From assembly GCA_047618565.1 (NCBI GenBank), contig JBLHKW010000113.1:1-18017 (forward strand): a DNA stretch of 18,017 nt, given 5' to 3'. The position numbers were made by a program, and so were the translations under genes. Source of the DNA: JBLHKW01 sp047618565. Its GTDB lineage: Bacteria; Planctomycetota; UBA1135; GCA-002686595. The notes beneath the pieces are model-generated. The model was not told the DNA's origin, did not search any database, and saw nothing but the letters and a program-made list of their open reading frames with translations. Below, in pieces: positions 7,166 to 14,687 of this stretch. Numbering within the stretch: position 1 is the first letter of the stretch; every line of letters starts with the position of its first letter.

Positions 7166-8623
7166 ATGAGAGCGGGCAAACGAATGCTCCAGACCGGCCG
7201 ATCCCACGTGCCGCTCCTGATCGCGGCTGTTCTCGCGGCCGTGCTGGTCCAGTGCACCCTGCAGCCGGACGTCGAAACGGCCAGCGCGAAGCCAAACGTT
7301 CTGTTCATCTCGATCGACGACCTGCGCCCGGAGCTCGAGTGCTACGGGGCGGAGCGCATGCACACGCCGAACCTGGATTCGTTCGCGGCCAGCTCGCTGC
7401 GCTTCACGCGCGCGTATTGCCAGCAGGCCCTGTGCAACCCCTCGCGCTCGAGCTACCTGACCGGAGCGCGGCCCGAGACGACCCGGATCCAGGGCCAGAA
7501 GGAGGTCTTCCGTGACACCATGCCCGACGTGGTGACGCTTCCGCAGCACTTCAAGGCGAACGGGTACACCTGCCTCTCCATGGGCAAGGTCTTCCATGGC
7601 AATCGCCTCGATGCGCGCTCCTGGTCCGAGGAGGAGTACCTGCCGGATCGCAAGCTGATCTACGCCGGCGAGGAGAACCGCACGCTGAACAGACCGCGCA
7701 AGAAGGCGCGCGTGACCGAGTCCGAAGACGTGGCCGACAACGTGTACCGGGATGGGCTGGTCGCCGACCGCGCGATCGAGGCCCTGGAGCGTCTCAAGGA
7801 CGAGCCGTTTTTCCTGGCGCTCGGGTTCTTCAAGCCGCACCTGCCATTCGCTGCACCGAAGCGTTACTGGGACATGTACCCGCCCGGGTCGATCGAGCTG
7901 CCCAAGGACATGAGCGCTCCCCTGGGCGCCGTCATCTTCGGAATGCACGATTCGCACGAGATCCGGCAGTACATGGACGCGCCTGACTCCGGTGCGTTTT
8001 CGGACGAGTTCATGCTGCGCCTCTTGCACGGGTACCTGGCCTGCACGTCCTACGTCGATGCGCAGGTCGGCAGGGTGCTCGATGCACTGCCGGGGCTCGG
8101 GCTGAGCGACAACACGATCGTGGTCATCTTCGGGGATCACGGCTTCTATCTCGGAGACCACGGGATGTGGGGCAAGTCGGGCACGTTCGAGACCGCGGCG
8201 CGGGTGCCGCTCATGATCCGTGCTCCGGGGAAATCCAAGGGCGGTTCGACCAGTGCCGCGCTCGTGGAACTGGTCGACCTTTACCCGAGCCTGTGCGAGC
8301 TGGCCGGGCTGCCGCTGCCCACGCACCTGGAGGGGCTCAGCTTCGCGCCGCTGCTGTCGGATCCCGCGCAGAGCTGGAAAAAGGCGGCCTTCACCTACCA
8401 CCCCTCCGGTCCGGTTGAAGGCGCGTCGCTGTGCAACGACCGCTGGCGCTTCACGAGCTGGCGCACATTGGGCCCGGGTGGCAAGGAGGTCTCGCGCGAG
8501 CTCTACGACCACGAATCGGATCCGCTCGAGATGGTCAACCTCGCACCCAGGGCCGAGTACGGGGAGCAGATCGCGATCATGAAGAGCCTGCTCGATGGTG
8601 GCTGGCAGGCGGCGCGACCGTGA
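7166..8623 (+). CDS. Exported sulfatase, iduronate-2-sulfatase-like (family S1)
   Basis: 485 aa; ATG 7166 preceded by AGGAGGG. The N-terminal signal (basic MRAGKR, hydrophobic 15-29) ends at C30 (VLVQC), a poor lipobox, so it may be a lipoprotein or simply secreted. Seen: DD at 51-52 (SIDDLRPELECYG); C90-N-P-S-R94 followed by SSYLTG, a canonical formylglycine motif; GKVFHG at 140-145; FFKPHLPF (H225); GDHGFYLGDHGMWGK at 323-337; RVPLM at 346-350. The DDLRPELGCYG-type start, the FxKPHxPF block and the DHG...LG(D/E)HG..WxK block are characteristic of iduronate-2-sulfatase-like enzymes. In bacteria these often act on sulfated algal or animal glycans. It sits between another sulfatase (2-bp gap) and an SGNH hydrolase (4-bp overlap). 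Exact glycan specificity is not readable from the sequence. Confidence 0.92.
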   Translation: MRAGKRMLQTGRSHVPLLIAAVLAAVLVQCTLQPDVETASAKPNVLFISIDDLRPELECYGAERMHTPNLDSFAASSLRFTRAYCQQALCNPSRSSYLTGARPETTRIQGQKEVFRDTMPDVVTLPQHFKANGYTCLSMGKVFHGNRLDARSWSEEEYLPDRKLIYAGEENRTLNRPRKKARVTESEDVADNVYRDGLVADRAIEALERLKDEPFFLALGFFKPHLPFAAPKRYWDMYPPGSIELPKDMSAPLGAVIFGMHDSHEIRQYMDAPDSGAFSDEFMLRLLHGYLACTSYVDAQVGRVLDALPGLGLSDNTIVVIFGDHGFYLGDHGMWGKSGTFETAARVPLMIRAPGKSKGGSTSAALVELVDLYPSLCELAGLPLPTHLEGLSFAPLLSDPAQSWKKAAFTYHPSGPVEGASLCNDRWRFTSWRTLGPGGKEVSRELYDHESDPLEMVNLAPRAEYGEQIAIMKSLLDGGWQAARP

Positions 8624-9726
8624 GCTCTGATACGAACGACGGTCGCTCGAACCGCTCGTGGGGCTCGAAGATGGCTCTGGCATGCCTCTCCTTCCTGCTC
8701 ACGCTCGCAGCCCTGGAAGCCGGCTTTCGGTGGCGCGCGCACATCCAGAACGGAATGGCTCTCGACGAGGCCATCCGCACCGCGCCCGAGATCACACCCG
8801 GCAGCGAGGTACCCATGCGCGCCTTCCTGCAGCTGTGCGCCAACGAGCGCATCGTGTACGAGCTTCGCCCCGACGTATCGGCACGTTTCCTTGGACAGCC
8901 GTTCACGATCAACGCCGCTGGCCTGCGCGGCCCGTCGCATCCCGTCGAGAAGCCAGCCGGGACGAGCCGTATCGTCGGCATCGGTGATTCCTATCTCTAC
9001 GGGTGGGGACTGCCTGATGGTCAGGACTGTCTTAGTCAGCTCGTGGCGCTGCTCGGGCGCAACTTCCCTTCGCAGCGATGGGAGGGAATCAACACCGGGG
9101 TCCCGGGCTACACGACGGTGCAGGAAATCGAGACCTTGGCGGCCAAGGGGCTCGCGTACGATCCCGACATCGTGCTGCTGGCGATGGTCTCCAACGATCT
9201 GCGCTTGCCGAAGTTCCTCGACGAGAGTGACCCCTTCGACTTTGGGCGCTCGTTCCTGCTTCAAGCGCTGGCCGGGGCAGATGAGGACACGGGGCCAGGG
9301 CCGGACAAGATCGACGCCTTCTTCCTGCCCAGCGACGAGATCAGCCAGGGCGAGGACCACGGACGGTCGGCGCGCTGGGAAGCGTTCACCGCGGGACTCG
9401 ATCGACTGAAGGCCATGGCGCAACGCGATGACTTCGAAGTGGTCGTGGCCTACCTCACACCGCGCCCCAGAAAGTGGAAGGCCGACGCCCTGAAACTGTG
9501 CGCGGACATGGGCTTCCACGTGGTCGACGTCGGGGTGACCTACCAGGCCTACGCCCAGGAGCGCGGCGTCACCGATATCGCCGATGCGGGGCTCACCATC
9601 GGCGCCGACGACCCGCATCCGAGCGCCCTGGCCAATGCGATCGCGGCGCGCGAGATCCTGACGCTGCTGGAGGGTGCGGGGGCGCTGAAGCCCGGCCAGC
9701 CGGCCTCCCACACATCGGATCGGTAG
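8620..9726 (+). CDS. Membrane-anchored SGNH/GDSL-family hydrolase
   Basis: 368 aa. GTG 8620 overlaps the preceding stop by 4 bp (GTGA at 8620-8623). One transmembrane helix at about 18-36 anchors the protein with its catalytic domain outside the cytoplasm. SGNH blocks are visible: GDSYLYG with nucleophile S124 (block I), NTGVPGY with G160 (II), MVSNDL with N192-D193 (III), and DDPHPSALAN with D331 and H333 (V). The family includes lipases, carbohydrate esterases and O-acetyl modifiers of polysaccharides. Located between sulfatases and near membrane glycosyltransferases, it most likely removes (or transfers) acyl groups on the same glycan the sulfatases act on; that role is inference. A lysophospholipase-like activity cannot be excluded. 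Confidence 0.85.
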   Translation: MSSDTNDGRSNRSWGSKMALACLSFLLTLAALEAGFRWRAHIQNGMALDEAIRTAPEITPGSEVPMRAFLQLCANERIVYELRPDVSARFLGQPFTINAAGLRGPSHPVEKPAGTSRIVGIGDSYLYGWGLPDGQDCLSQLVALLGRNFPSQRWEGINTGVPGYTTVQEIETLAAKGLAYDPDIVLLAMVSNDLRLPKFLDESDPFDFGRSFLLQALAGADEDTGPGPDKIDAFFLPSDEISQGEDHGRSARWEAFTAGLDRLKAMAQRDDFEVVVAYLTPRPRKWKADALKLCADMGFHVVDVGVTYQAYAQERGVTDIADAGLTIGADDPHPSALANAIAAREILTLLEGAGALKPGQPASHTSDR

Positions 9727-9863
9727 GATCGGGCAGCGGGCCCCATCAGGGGGTAGATTTAGGGATGGTCAAGCGCCATGTCCGGGCCACGCATCCGGGC
9801 AGGCGGCAGGGACCTCCACGGCCCCACGCAGCCGAAGCTGGCGCCGCCCCAACCCCATACTCC
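9727..9863. other. 137-bp spacer inside the sulfatase island; start choice ambiguous
   Basis: This is the only sizeable gap in the island. It contains an in-frame ATG at 9765 preceded by AGGGGG (9748-9753), which would extend the next sulfatase by 33 residues of Arg/Pro/Ala-rich, non-signal sequence and cut the gap to 38 bp. I prefer ATG 9864 because the signal sequence starts there. The spacer could instead be a leader with its own promoter; the AT-rich TAGATT at 9754-9759 is a weak -10-like match without a -35. Confidence 0.35.
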
Positions 9864-11807
9864 ATGACTGATTACCGACAGTGGTTCGCGACCCAGCTGC
9901 TGGCACTGCCCCTGTGCTGTGCGCCGGCAGAGGACCCACAGCCGGCGCCCGCTCGGGCGTTCAAGCCGAACATCCTGCTGATCGTCGTCGATGATGTTCC
10001 GACGTTCTTCTATCGGGATTGGGACTCCAAGAATCCCTTCCGCGCGGACGGGGTTAATCCCGAGAACACGTCCGTCGATCCGGAGGGGTCCGACATCTAC
10101 ATCCAGCATCCGGTGCTCGACAAGCTGATGGCGAACGGGGTGACGTTCCTCAATCACTACGCCCAGCCGACCTGCGGCACGGACCGCGCGGCCATGTTCT
10201 CCGGGCTCTGGGCGCATCGCAACGGAATCGGGAGCCCGGTCGCAGGGAACCGTGAGTTCAACAACTTCGTACACAACGACGTGCGCTTCGACCGGGCGAC
10301 GCCGCTGGCGAAGGCGGTCGGCGCCAGGGGCTATCAGACAGGTATCTGCGGCAAGTGGCACCTCGCGGCAAAGGCCGAAGATGGCGGATCCGATTGGGAG
10401 CACATCCCGGACGTTGGTGGCTGGGATTGGTACGCGTCGACGTTCTCCAACTTCACGATCGACAAGAAGCCAGTCGGAGGCCCGCGAACAAAGATCTCGC
10501 CGATATCGGCCGAGCACGGTTGGATCGACGCGGGCGGCGGACGCTGGCAGAAGACGGACATCGACGAGTTCCACTTCGGGAACCTGGCCTTCATGTTCTT
10601 CGACGGCGTTACGAACGCCGTCGCGGAGCGCACCGCCGATGAGGTGGACCAGCCCGGCGAGTGGTACCTGAACACGGAGAACACTCTGCTCCTGTGCCCG
10701 GGTGCCGGCGGGCTCGTCGAGCGCGCCAGGCGGCTCAAGGGCGGTCACTACAACTTCTTCGTCGACCGCAATGGAGCCGTCGATCACCATCGGTCCGGTT
10801 ACTTCAGCGAGCTCGGCCCCCTGGCGGCCGAGATCGGCGGGTTCTTCTCGGGCGACATCGTCTTCGACGACGCGGAGACGTTTGTGGCCCAGACCTCGGA
10901 GCCCTGGTTCCTGGCGATCACGCCGAACTCGCCGCACAGTCCGTACGAATATCCGATGCCCGATGCGTTGGTCGAGACCGACCTCTACAAGCAAGGACCG
11001 AACACGGCGCCGAACGAGCAGTCCGCCTGGACGAATTTCTGCGCGCAGCTCGAATTCCACGACGCGCGCCTCGGCGAATTTCTCGACAACATGGATCCCG
11101 AGGTTCGCTCCCGGACGGTCGTCATCTGGACGTCGGACAACGGGGTGCCACAGCAGATCATGTGGAAGCTACGGGACGATCGCTTTCATGGTGTCGGGCG
11201 CGCGGGCGTCGGCGCGACCCTCAGCAAGTTGATCGATAGCGGTGAGGCCAGGCCGGTCAGCCGGCGTTTCAAGAGCAGCCCGTACGAAGGCGGCGGCCGG
11301 GTGCCGCTGGTCATCTCCGGACCGGCAGTTTCATCGGCGATGCGCGGGAAGAAGGTGCAGGCGCTATCCCATACGGTCGACCTCTACGCGACCGTGCTCG
11401 CGCTGGCGGGCGGCAGCATGTCCGGCATCTCGGGTGTCTCGCAGCTCCCGATCGTGCAGGGCACCGAGACTGCGGTGCGCGATGAACTCATCAGCCACCA
11501 GTTCCGCATCGAGGGAACGAACGGGGACCACACGGCGATCACTGCAGGTCCGGACAAGGAGAACTTCGACGAGCTGGGCTACTCGCTGATCTTCACGGAC
11601 GCGGGCCCGCTCAATGGACGCTACAAGCTGGTGCGCAAGCTGGTCAGTGCGTCGCCGCAGGTGTTCCGGCACGAGCTCTACCAGCTCGAGGACGAGAACG
11701 GCCAGGGCGTCGATCTCTACGAGCAGGCCGATCTCTTCGGGAACCCCACCTACCAGGCGATCGAGCTTGGAATTCAGGAGCGCTTGCAGGCACTCCTCGA
11801 CACTTGA
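9864..11807 (+). CDS. Large exported sulfatase-family protein with variant C-G-T-D-R motif
   Basis: 647 aa, larger than typical S1 sulfatases (450-550 aa). ATG 9864 gives a short signal (MTDYRQWFATQLLALPLCC); the Cys pair at 18-19 could be lipidated. An upstream in-frame ATG at 9765 has a better ribosome site but would bury the signal. Seen: metal-binding DD at 43-44 (IVVDDVPTFF); C104-G-T-D-R108 followed by AAMFSGLWAHRNGIG; GKWHL at 163-167; NSPHSPY with H358; SDNG at 424-427; K470 and YEGGGRVPLV at 474-483. The formylglycine motif normally has Pro or Ala at the third position; here it is Thr. About 175 residues separate GKWHL from NSPHSPY, including the segment GEWYLNTENTLLL, suggesting an inserted subdomain. 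Probably an active sulfatase or relative, with maturation uncertain. Its stop is 8 bp before the next sulfatase. Confidence 0.82.
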   Translation: MTDYRQWFATQLLALPLCCAPAEDPQPAPARAFKPNILLIVVDDVPTFFYRDWDSKNPFRADGVNPENTSVDPEGSDIYIQHPVLDKLMANGVTFLNHYAQPTCGTDRAAMFSGLWAHRNGIGSPVAGNREFNNFVHNDVRFDRATPLAKAVGARGYQTGICGKWHLAAKAEDGGSDWEHIPDVGGWDWYASTFSNFTIDKKPVGGPRTKISPISAEHGWIDAGGGRWQKTDIDEFHFGNLAFMFFDGVTNAVAERTADEVDQPGEWYLNTENTLLLCPGAGGLVERARRLKGGHYNFFVDRNGAVDHHRSGYFSELGPLAAEIGGFFSGDIVFDDAETFVAQTSEPWFLAITPNSPHSPYEYPMPDALVETDLYKQGPNTAPNEQSAWTNFCAQLEFHDARLGEFLDNMDPEVRSRTVVIWTSDNGVPQQIMWKLRDDRFHGVGRAGVGATLSKLIDSGEARPVSRRFKSSPYEGGGRVPLVISGPAVSSAMRGKKVQALSHTVDLYATVLALAGGSMSGISGVSQLPIVQGTETAVRDELISHQFRIEGTNGDHTAITAGPDKENFDELGYSLIFTDAGPLNGRYKLVRKLVSASPQVFRHELYQLEDENGQGVDLYEQADLFGNPTYQAIELGIQERLQALLDT

Positions 11808-11815
11808 AACACGCC

Positions 11816-13360
11816 ATGCACGCCCGATATCGCCCCATGACCCGCAAGCTCGAGAGCTCTCGCCAGCACCTCCGGCGTGCGCTTGCATTCGCAAGGCGAC
11901 TCCAGATCATCCCGACCGTCGCCTGCATCCTGCTGACCACCACCCTCACTGCGAGTCAGCTCCCCAGCCCAGATCAGGACACCGCTCCTGGCCCGTCCGA
12001 GGTCCCGCTTCCGCCGAACGTCGTGCTGATCGTCATCGATGACTTCGGCATCGATCTCATGAGCGGTTACGGCGAGCACAGTGGCGCTCCGAACACTCCC
12101 TACCTCGATGACCTGGCCACCAGCGGTCTGCTCTTTCGCAACTGCTGGACCAACCCGATCTGCAGCCCGACGCGCGCGCAGATCCTGACCGGGCGCCATG
12201 GCTTCCGCACGGGCGTCGGTTCGGTCGTCTCGGTCAACCACTCCAACACGAACATCGGTCTGGACCTGAGCGAGGTCACCATTCCGGAGAAGCTGGCCAC
12301 GATCCGCCCCTACCCGTATGCCTCATCCGCCGTCGGCAAGTGGCATCTCGTCGATGACGATGATTCGAACTTCCTGGGCAATCCGCAAATGCAGGGCTTC
12401 GACGACTACTCGGGGGCCATGTTCAACCTGAACAAGAATGCCGCCCTGGGCGGAGACCCCTGCATGGCCGACTCGACAACGGTGCGGCTTGGCTACTGCA
12501 AGTGGGTCAAGAACAACGGCGTGGCGGAGGTGTGCGAGGACAGGTACGCCACCCTCGATACCACCGAAGACGCCGTGCAGCGCGCCAGTGCAATGCAGGA
12601 GCCCTGGTTCCTGTACGTGGCCTACAACGCGGTTCACTCACCTTTTCATGAGCCACCGGACTCGACCTGCCAGCTGGACTGCATGTGCGCACCGTCCGGC
12701 GACAAGGTGGCGGACCTGGCTGCGATGGTCGTCGATCTCGACCAGCGGATCGGCGACATGCTCACGAGGATCCGGATGGAGGATCCAAACACGCTGGTGA
12801 TCGTGATCGGCGACAACGGCACCGACGGCCAGGCCATCAACGAGCAGGGATGTTTCGTTGCGGATCGTGCCAAGGCCACTCCCTATGAAGCGGGCGTCAA
12901 CGTGCCCTTGATCATCAACGGACCCGGCGTCACGCCGGGCCATGTCGAAGCGCTCGTCAATTCGACCGACATCTTCTCGACCGTCATGAGGGTGGCAGGC
13001 GGAACACACACCGCGACGGACTCCGTATCATTGGTGCCGTTCTTCACGGATGCCGCCGCGCCCGGACGCGACTACGTGTACGCCGAGCAATTCGGTCCCA
13101 ACTTCCTGCCTGGCCAGTTCGACCCCACGATCCTCGACTCCCACACGCGCACGATCCGCGACCGGGACGGGTTCAAGCTGATCGTCAGGTGGAACCCCAC
13201 CGACGGCCGCACCGAGGAGTTCTACGACCTGAACACCGATCCCTGCGAACTCACATCCCTGTGCACATCGGATGTCGGAGATTGCATGCCGACCGGCCCG
13301 CCCCGCAACGCGTACCGGGCGCTGGTTGCGGAGCTGGCTCGCATGGAGGTCTACCCTTGA
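11816..13360 (+). CDS. Exported cysteine-rich sulfatase (family S1), canonical FGly motif
   Basis: 514 aa from ATG 11816. Alternatives are TTG 11804, which overlaps the preceding stop (TTGA), and ATG 11837; no start has a good ribosome site. A long basic n-region (RKLESSRQHLRRALAFARR) precedes the hydrophobic signal at about 31-46. Seen: DD at 75-76 (VIDDFGIDLMSGYG); C116-S-P-T-R120 followed by AQILTG, a canonical formylglycine motif; GKWHL at 174-178; YNAVHSPFH with H274; GDNG at 332-335; K353 and PYEAGVNVPLI at 356-366. Twelve cysteines follow the signal, clustered at 216-240 (three), 285-291 (TCQLDCMC) and 477-490 (three), suggesting several disulfides in an oxidising compartment. It lies between the C-G-T-D-R sulfatase (8 bp) and the threonine-type homologue (4-bp overlap). 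Substrate unknown. Confidence 0.87.
   Translation: MHARYRPMTRKLESSRQHLRRALAFARRLQIIPTVACILLTTTLTASQLPSPDQDTAPGPSEVPLPPNVVLIVIDDFGIDLMSGYGEHSGAPNTPYLDDLATSGLLFRNCWTNPICSPTRAQILTGRHGFRTGVGSVVSVNHSNTNIGLDLSEVTIPEKLATIRPYPYASSAVGKWHLVDDDDSNFLGNPQMQGFDDYSGAMFNLNKNAALGGDPCMADSTTVRLGYCKWVKNNGVAEVCEDRYATLDTTEDAVQRASAMQEPWFLYVAYNAVHSPFHEPPDSTCQLDCMCAPSGDKVADLAAMVVDLDQRIGDMLTRIRMEDPNTLVIVIGDNGTDGQAINEQGCFVADRAKATPYEAGVNVPLIINGPGVTPGHVEALVNSTDIFSTVMRVAGGTHTATDSVSLVPFFTDAAAPGRDYVYAEQFGPNFLPGQFDPTILDSHTRTIRDRDGFKLIVRWNPTDGRTEEFYDLNTDPCELTSLCTSDVGDCMPTGPPRNAYRALVAELARMEVYP
13345..13349 (+). promoter_or_regulatory. Shine-Dalgarno deciding a TTG start
   Basis: GGAGG lies 7 nt upstream of TTG 13357, which overlaps the preceding TGA as TTGA. 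Together they fix a rare TTG start for the last gene of the island; the upstream in-frame ATG at 13189 lies deep inside the previous gene. Confidence 0.65.
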
Positions 13361-14676
13361 CCCGACAGATCCCCGCACTCGCCCTGTGTGTGGGCTTGCT
13401 CTGCTGCCACGCGTGTAGTCGCGCGGAAGACGACACGGGTCCGCACGAGCGCATCGTGCTGATCACCGTGGACACCCTGCGCCACGACGCTTTCGCCGGC
13501 AACGCGCGCGGTGCCGGCTTCATGCCGCAGCTGCGCGAGCTGGCCTCGAACGGCCTGGTCTTCGATCGCCACTTCAGCTCGACCTCCACGACCCAGCCGA
13601 CGCACGCTTCGCTCCTGACCGGGCTGCACCCCTGGCAACACGGCGTGCTGCGCAACGGAATCGTGCTGGCTGACGAACACGCGACCCTGGCGGAGATTCT
13701 GTCCGCCGAGGGCTTCTGGAGTGCCGCTGCCGTCGCGTCCTTTCCCGTCACCGCCCAGTTCGGGTTCGACCGGGGCTTCGACCGCTTCGACGAGGAGCTC
13801 GGGCTCGGCAAAGGTGCGAGAGGGGGCGAGCACGACGGTGAGCTCTACCGACTCGCGGATGACGTGACCGAACGTGCGCTGGGGCTGCTCGCGGACGCGC
13901 CGAGCGCCGACCAGTTCCTCTGGGTCCACTACTTCGACCCGCACGCCCCCTACGGCGACACGGGAACTTCCAAGCCGCTGCGCATGGCCGCGCTCAAGAC
14001 GCGCGCCAACCGCGACGACGAGGTCGATCCGCTTCCTGTGGAACGCATGTGGCACCTCTACGGAGAGGATGTCGGCTTCGTGGACCGCCACCTGTCCCGC
14101 TTGATCGAAACGCTGCTGGCGGACCCGGACTACCGCACGCACGTGATCGTGACGGCCGATCACGGCGAGATCCTCGGCGAGAACGGGAAGGTCGGCCACG
14201 GCAACGACGTTTCCGAAGAGGAGGTCCACGTGCCGCTGCTGATCCTGTCGCCGACGATCGCCCCCGCGCACCGCGACGACCCGTGCGGTTCAGTAGACCT
14301 GTTCGCGACCGTCCTGGCCCTGGCGGGGGTCGATGCCGACGCGCAAGCGGGACGCAACCTGCTCGAGCCGTCGCCCGGGAACGTCCCGGTATTGGGCATG
14401 CGCCGCACCTACGAAGAGCCGGACCCTGAAGCGCGCGCCAGTGACTGGCGGCCGGCCGTCGAAGGCCATCGCTTCTACCTGCTCGATGGCGAGAGCATGG
14501 TGCGCGGCAACGGCGAGGCGGTGTCGGTCGAGGGCAAGGCCCTCGATCTACAACGCCAACAGGGTGTGCGGGACCTGTTCAGCTCCTTTGAACGTGCCCT
14601 CGAGTCACTGGATAGCGAGGAGATCCTGAACCTCGACGCCCAGCGAGCGCTCGAGGCCCTCGGCTACGTCCGCTGA
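13357..14676 (+). CDS. Sulfatase-like hydrolase with T-Q-P-T-H in place of the FGly motif
   Basis: 439 aa, TTG start (GGAGG 7 nt upstream, 4-bp overlap with previous stop). The signal is hydrophobic and Cys-rich (LALCVGLLCCHAC), with possible lipidation at C20. The fold signature is of the alkaline-phosphatase superfamily: VDTLRHDAF with D39, then T79-Q-P-T-H83 followed by ASLLTGLHPWQHGV, DPHAPY (H196), TADHGEILGENG (D268, H269) and GHGNDVSEEEVHVPLL (H281). At the position of the formylglycine Cys/Ser stands Thr79, and the motif Arg is His83. This matches a widespread group annotated 'sulfatase' with a T-L-P-S-H-A-S-L-L-T-G-type sequence. Threonine nucleophiles in this superfamily are known in phosphoethanolamine and phosphoglycerol transferases. 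It may hydrolyse or transfer a phosphoester or phosphodiester rather than a sulfate ester; this is inference. Last gene of the island, convergent with 14683-16227. Confidence 0.85.
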   Translation: MTRQIPALALCVGLLCCHACSRAEDDTGPHERIVLITVDTLRHDAFAGNARGAGFMPQLRELASNGLVFDRHFSSTSTTQPTHASLLTGLHPWQHGVLRNGIVLADEHATLAEILSAEGFWSAAAVASFPVTAQFGFDRGFDRFDEELGLGKGARGGEHDGELYRLADDVTERALGLLADAPSADQFLWVHYFDPHAPYGDTGTSKPLRMAALKTRANRDDEVDPLPVERMWHLYGEDVGFVDRHLSRLIETLLADPDYRTHVIVTADHGEILGENGKVGHGNDVSEEEVHVPLLILSPTIAPAHRDDPCGSVDLFATVLALAGVDADAQAGRNLLEPSPGNVPVLGMRRTYEEPDPEARASDWRPAVEGHRFYLLDGESMVRGNGEAVSVEGKALDLQRQQGVRDLFSSFERALESLDSEEILNLDAQRALEALGYVR

Positions 14677-14687
14677 ACCGCTTCAGT
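14672..14687. other. Small hairpin spanning two convergent stop codons
   Basis: CTGAA (14673-14677) pairs with TTCAG (14682-14686) around a 4-nt loop, plus an outer G-U pair. It includes the TGA of the sulfatase-like gene and the TGA of the convergent glycosyltransferase, which are only 6 bp apart. With a 5-bp stem and no T-run it is too weak to call a terminator. Confidence 0.25.

Noticed and set aside
7025..8683. Minus-strand frame of 552 codons antisense to the iduronate-sulfatase-like gene
   Set aside because: Arg/His/Val-rich with no domain signature; the plus strand has an intact sulfatase with a strong ribosome site.
9759..11060. Minus-strand frame of 433 codons antisense to the large sulfatase
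   Set aside because: Shadow: composition mirrors the sulfatase codons and no motif is present.
5790..14676. Sulfatases as recent tandem duplicates
   Set aside because: Lengths (457, 485, 647, 514, 439 aa), motif contexts and insertions differ strongly; no long shared stretch is visible beyond the family motifs.
5790..14676. Classical polysaccharide utilisation locus
   Set aside because: No SusC/SusD pair, glycoside hydrolase, polysaccharide lyase or sugar transporter gene is present in the window.
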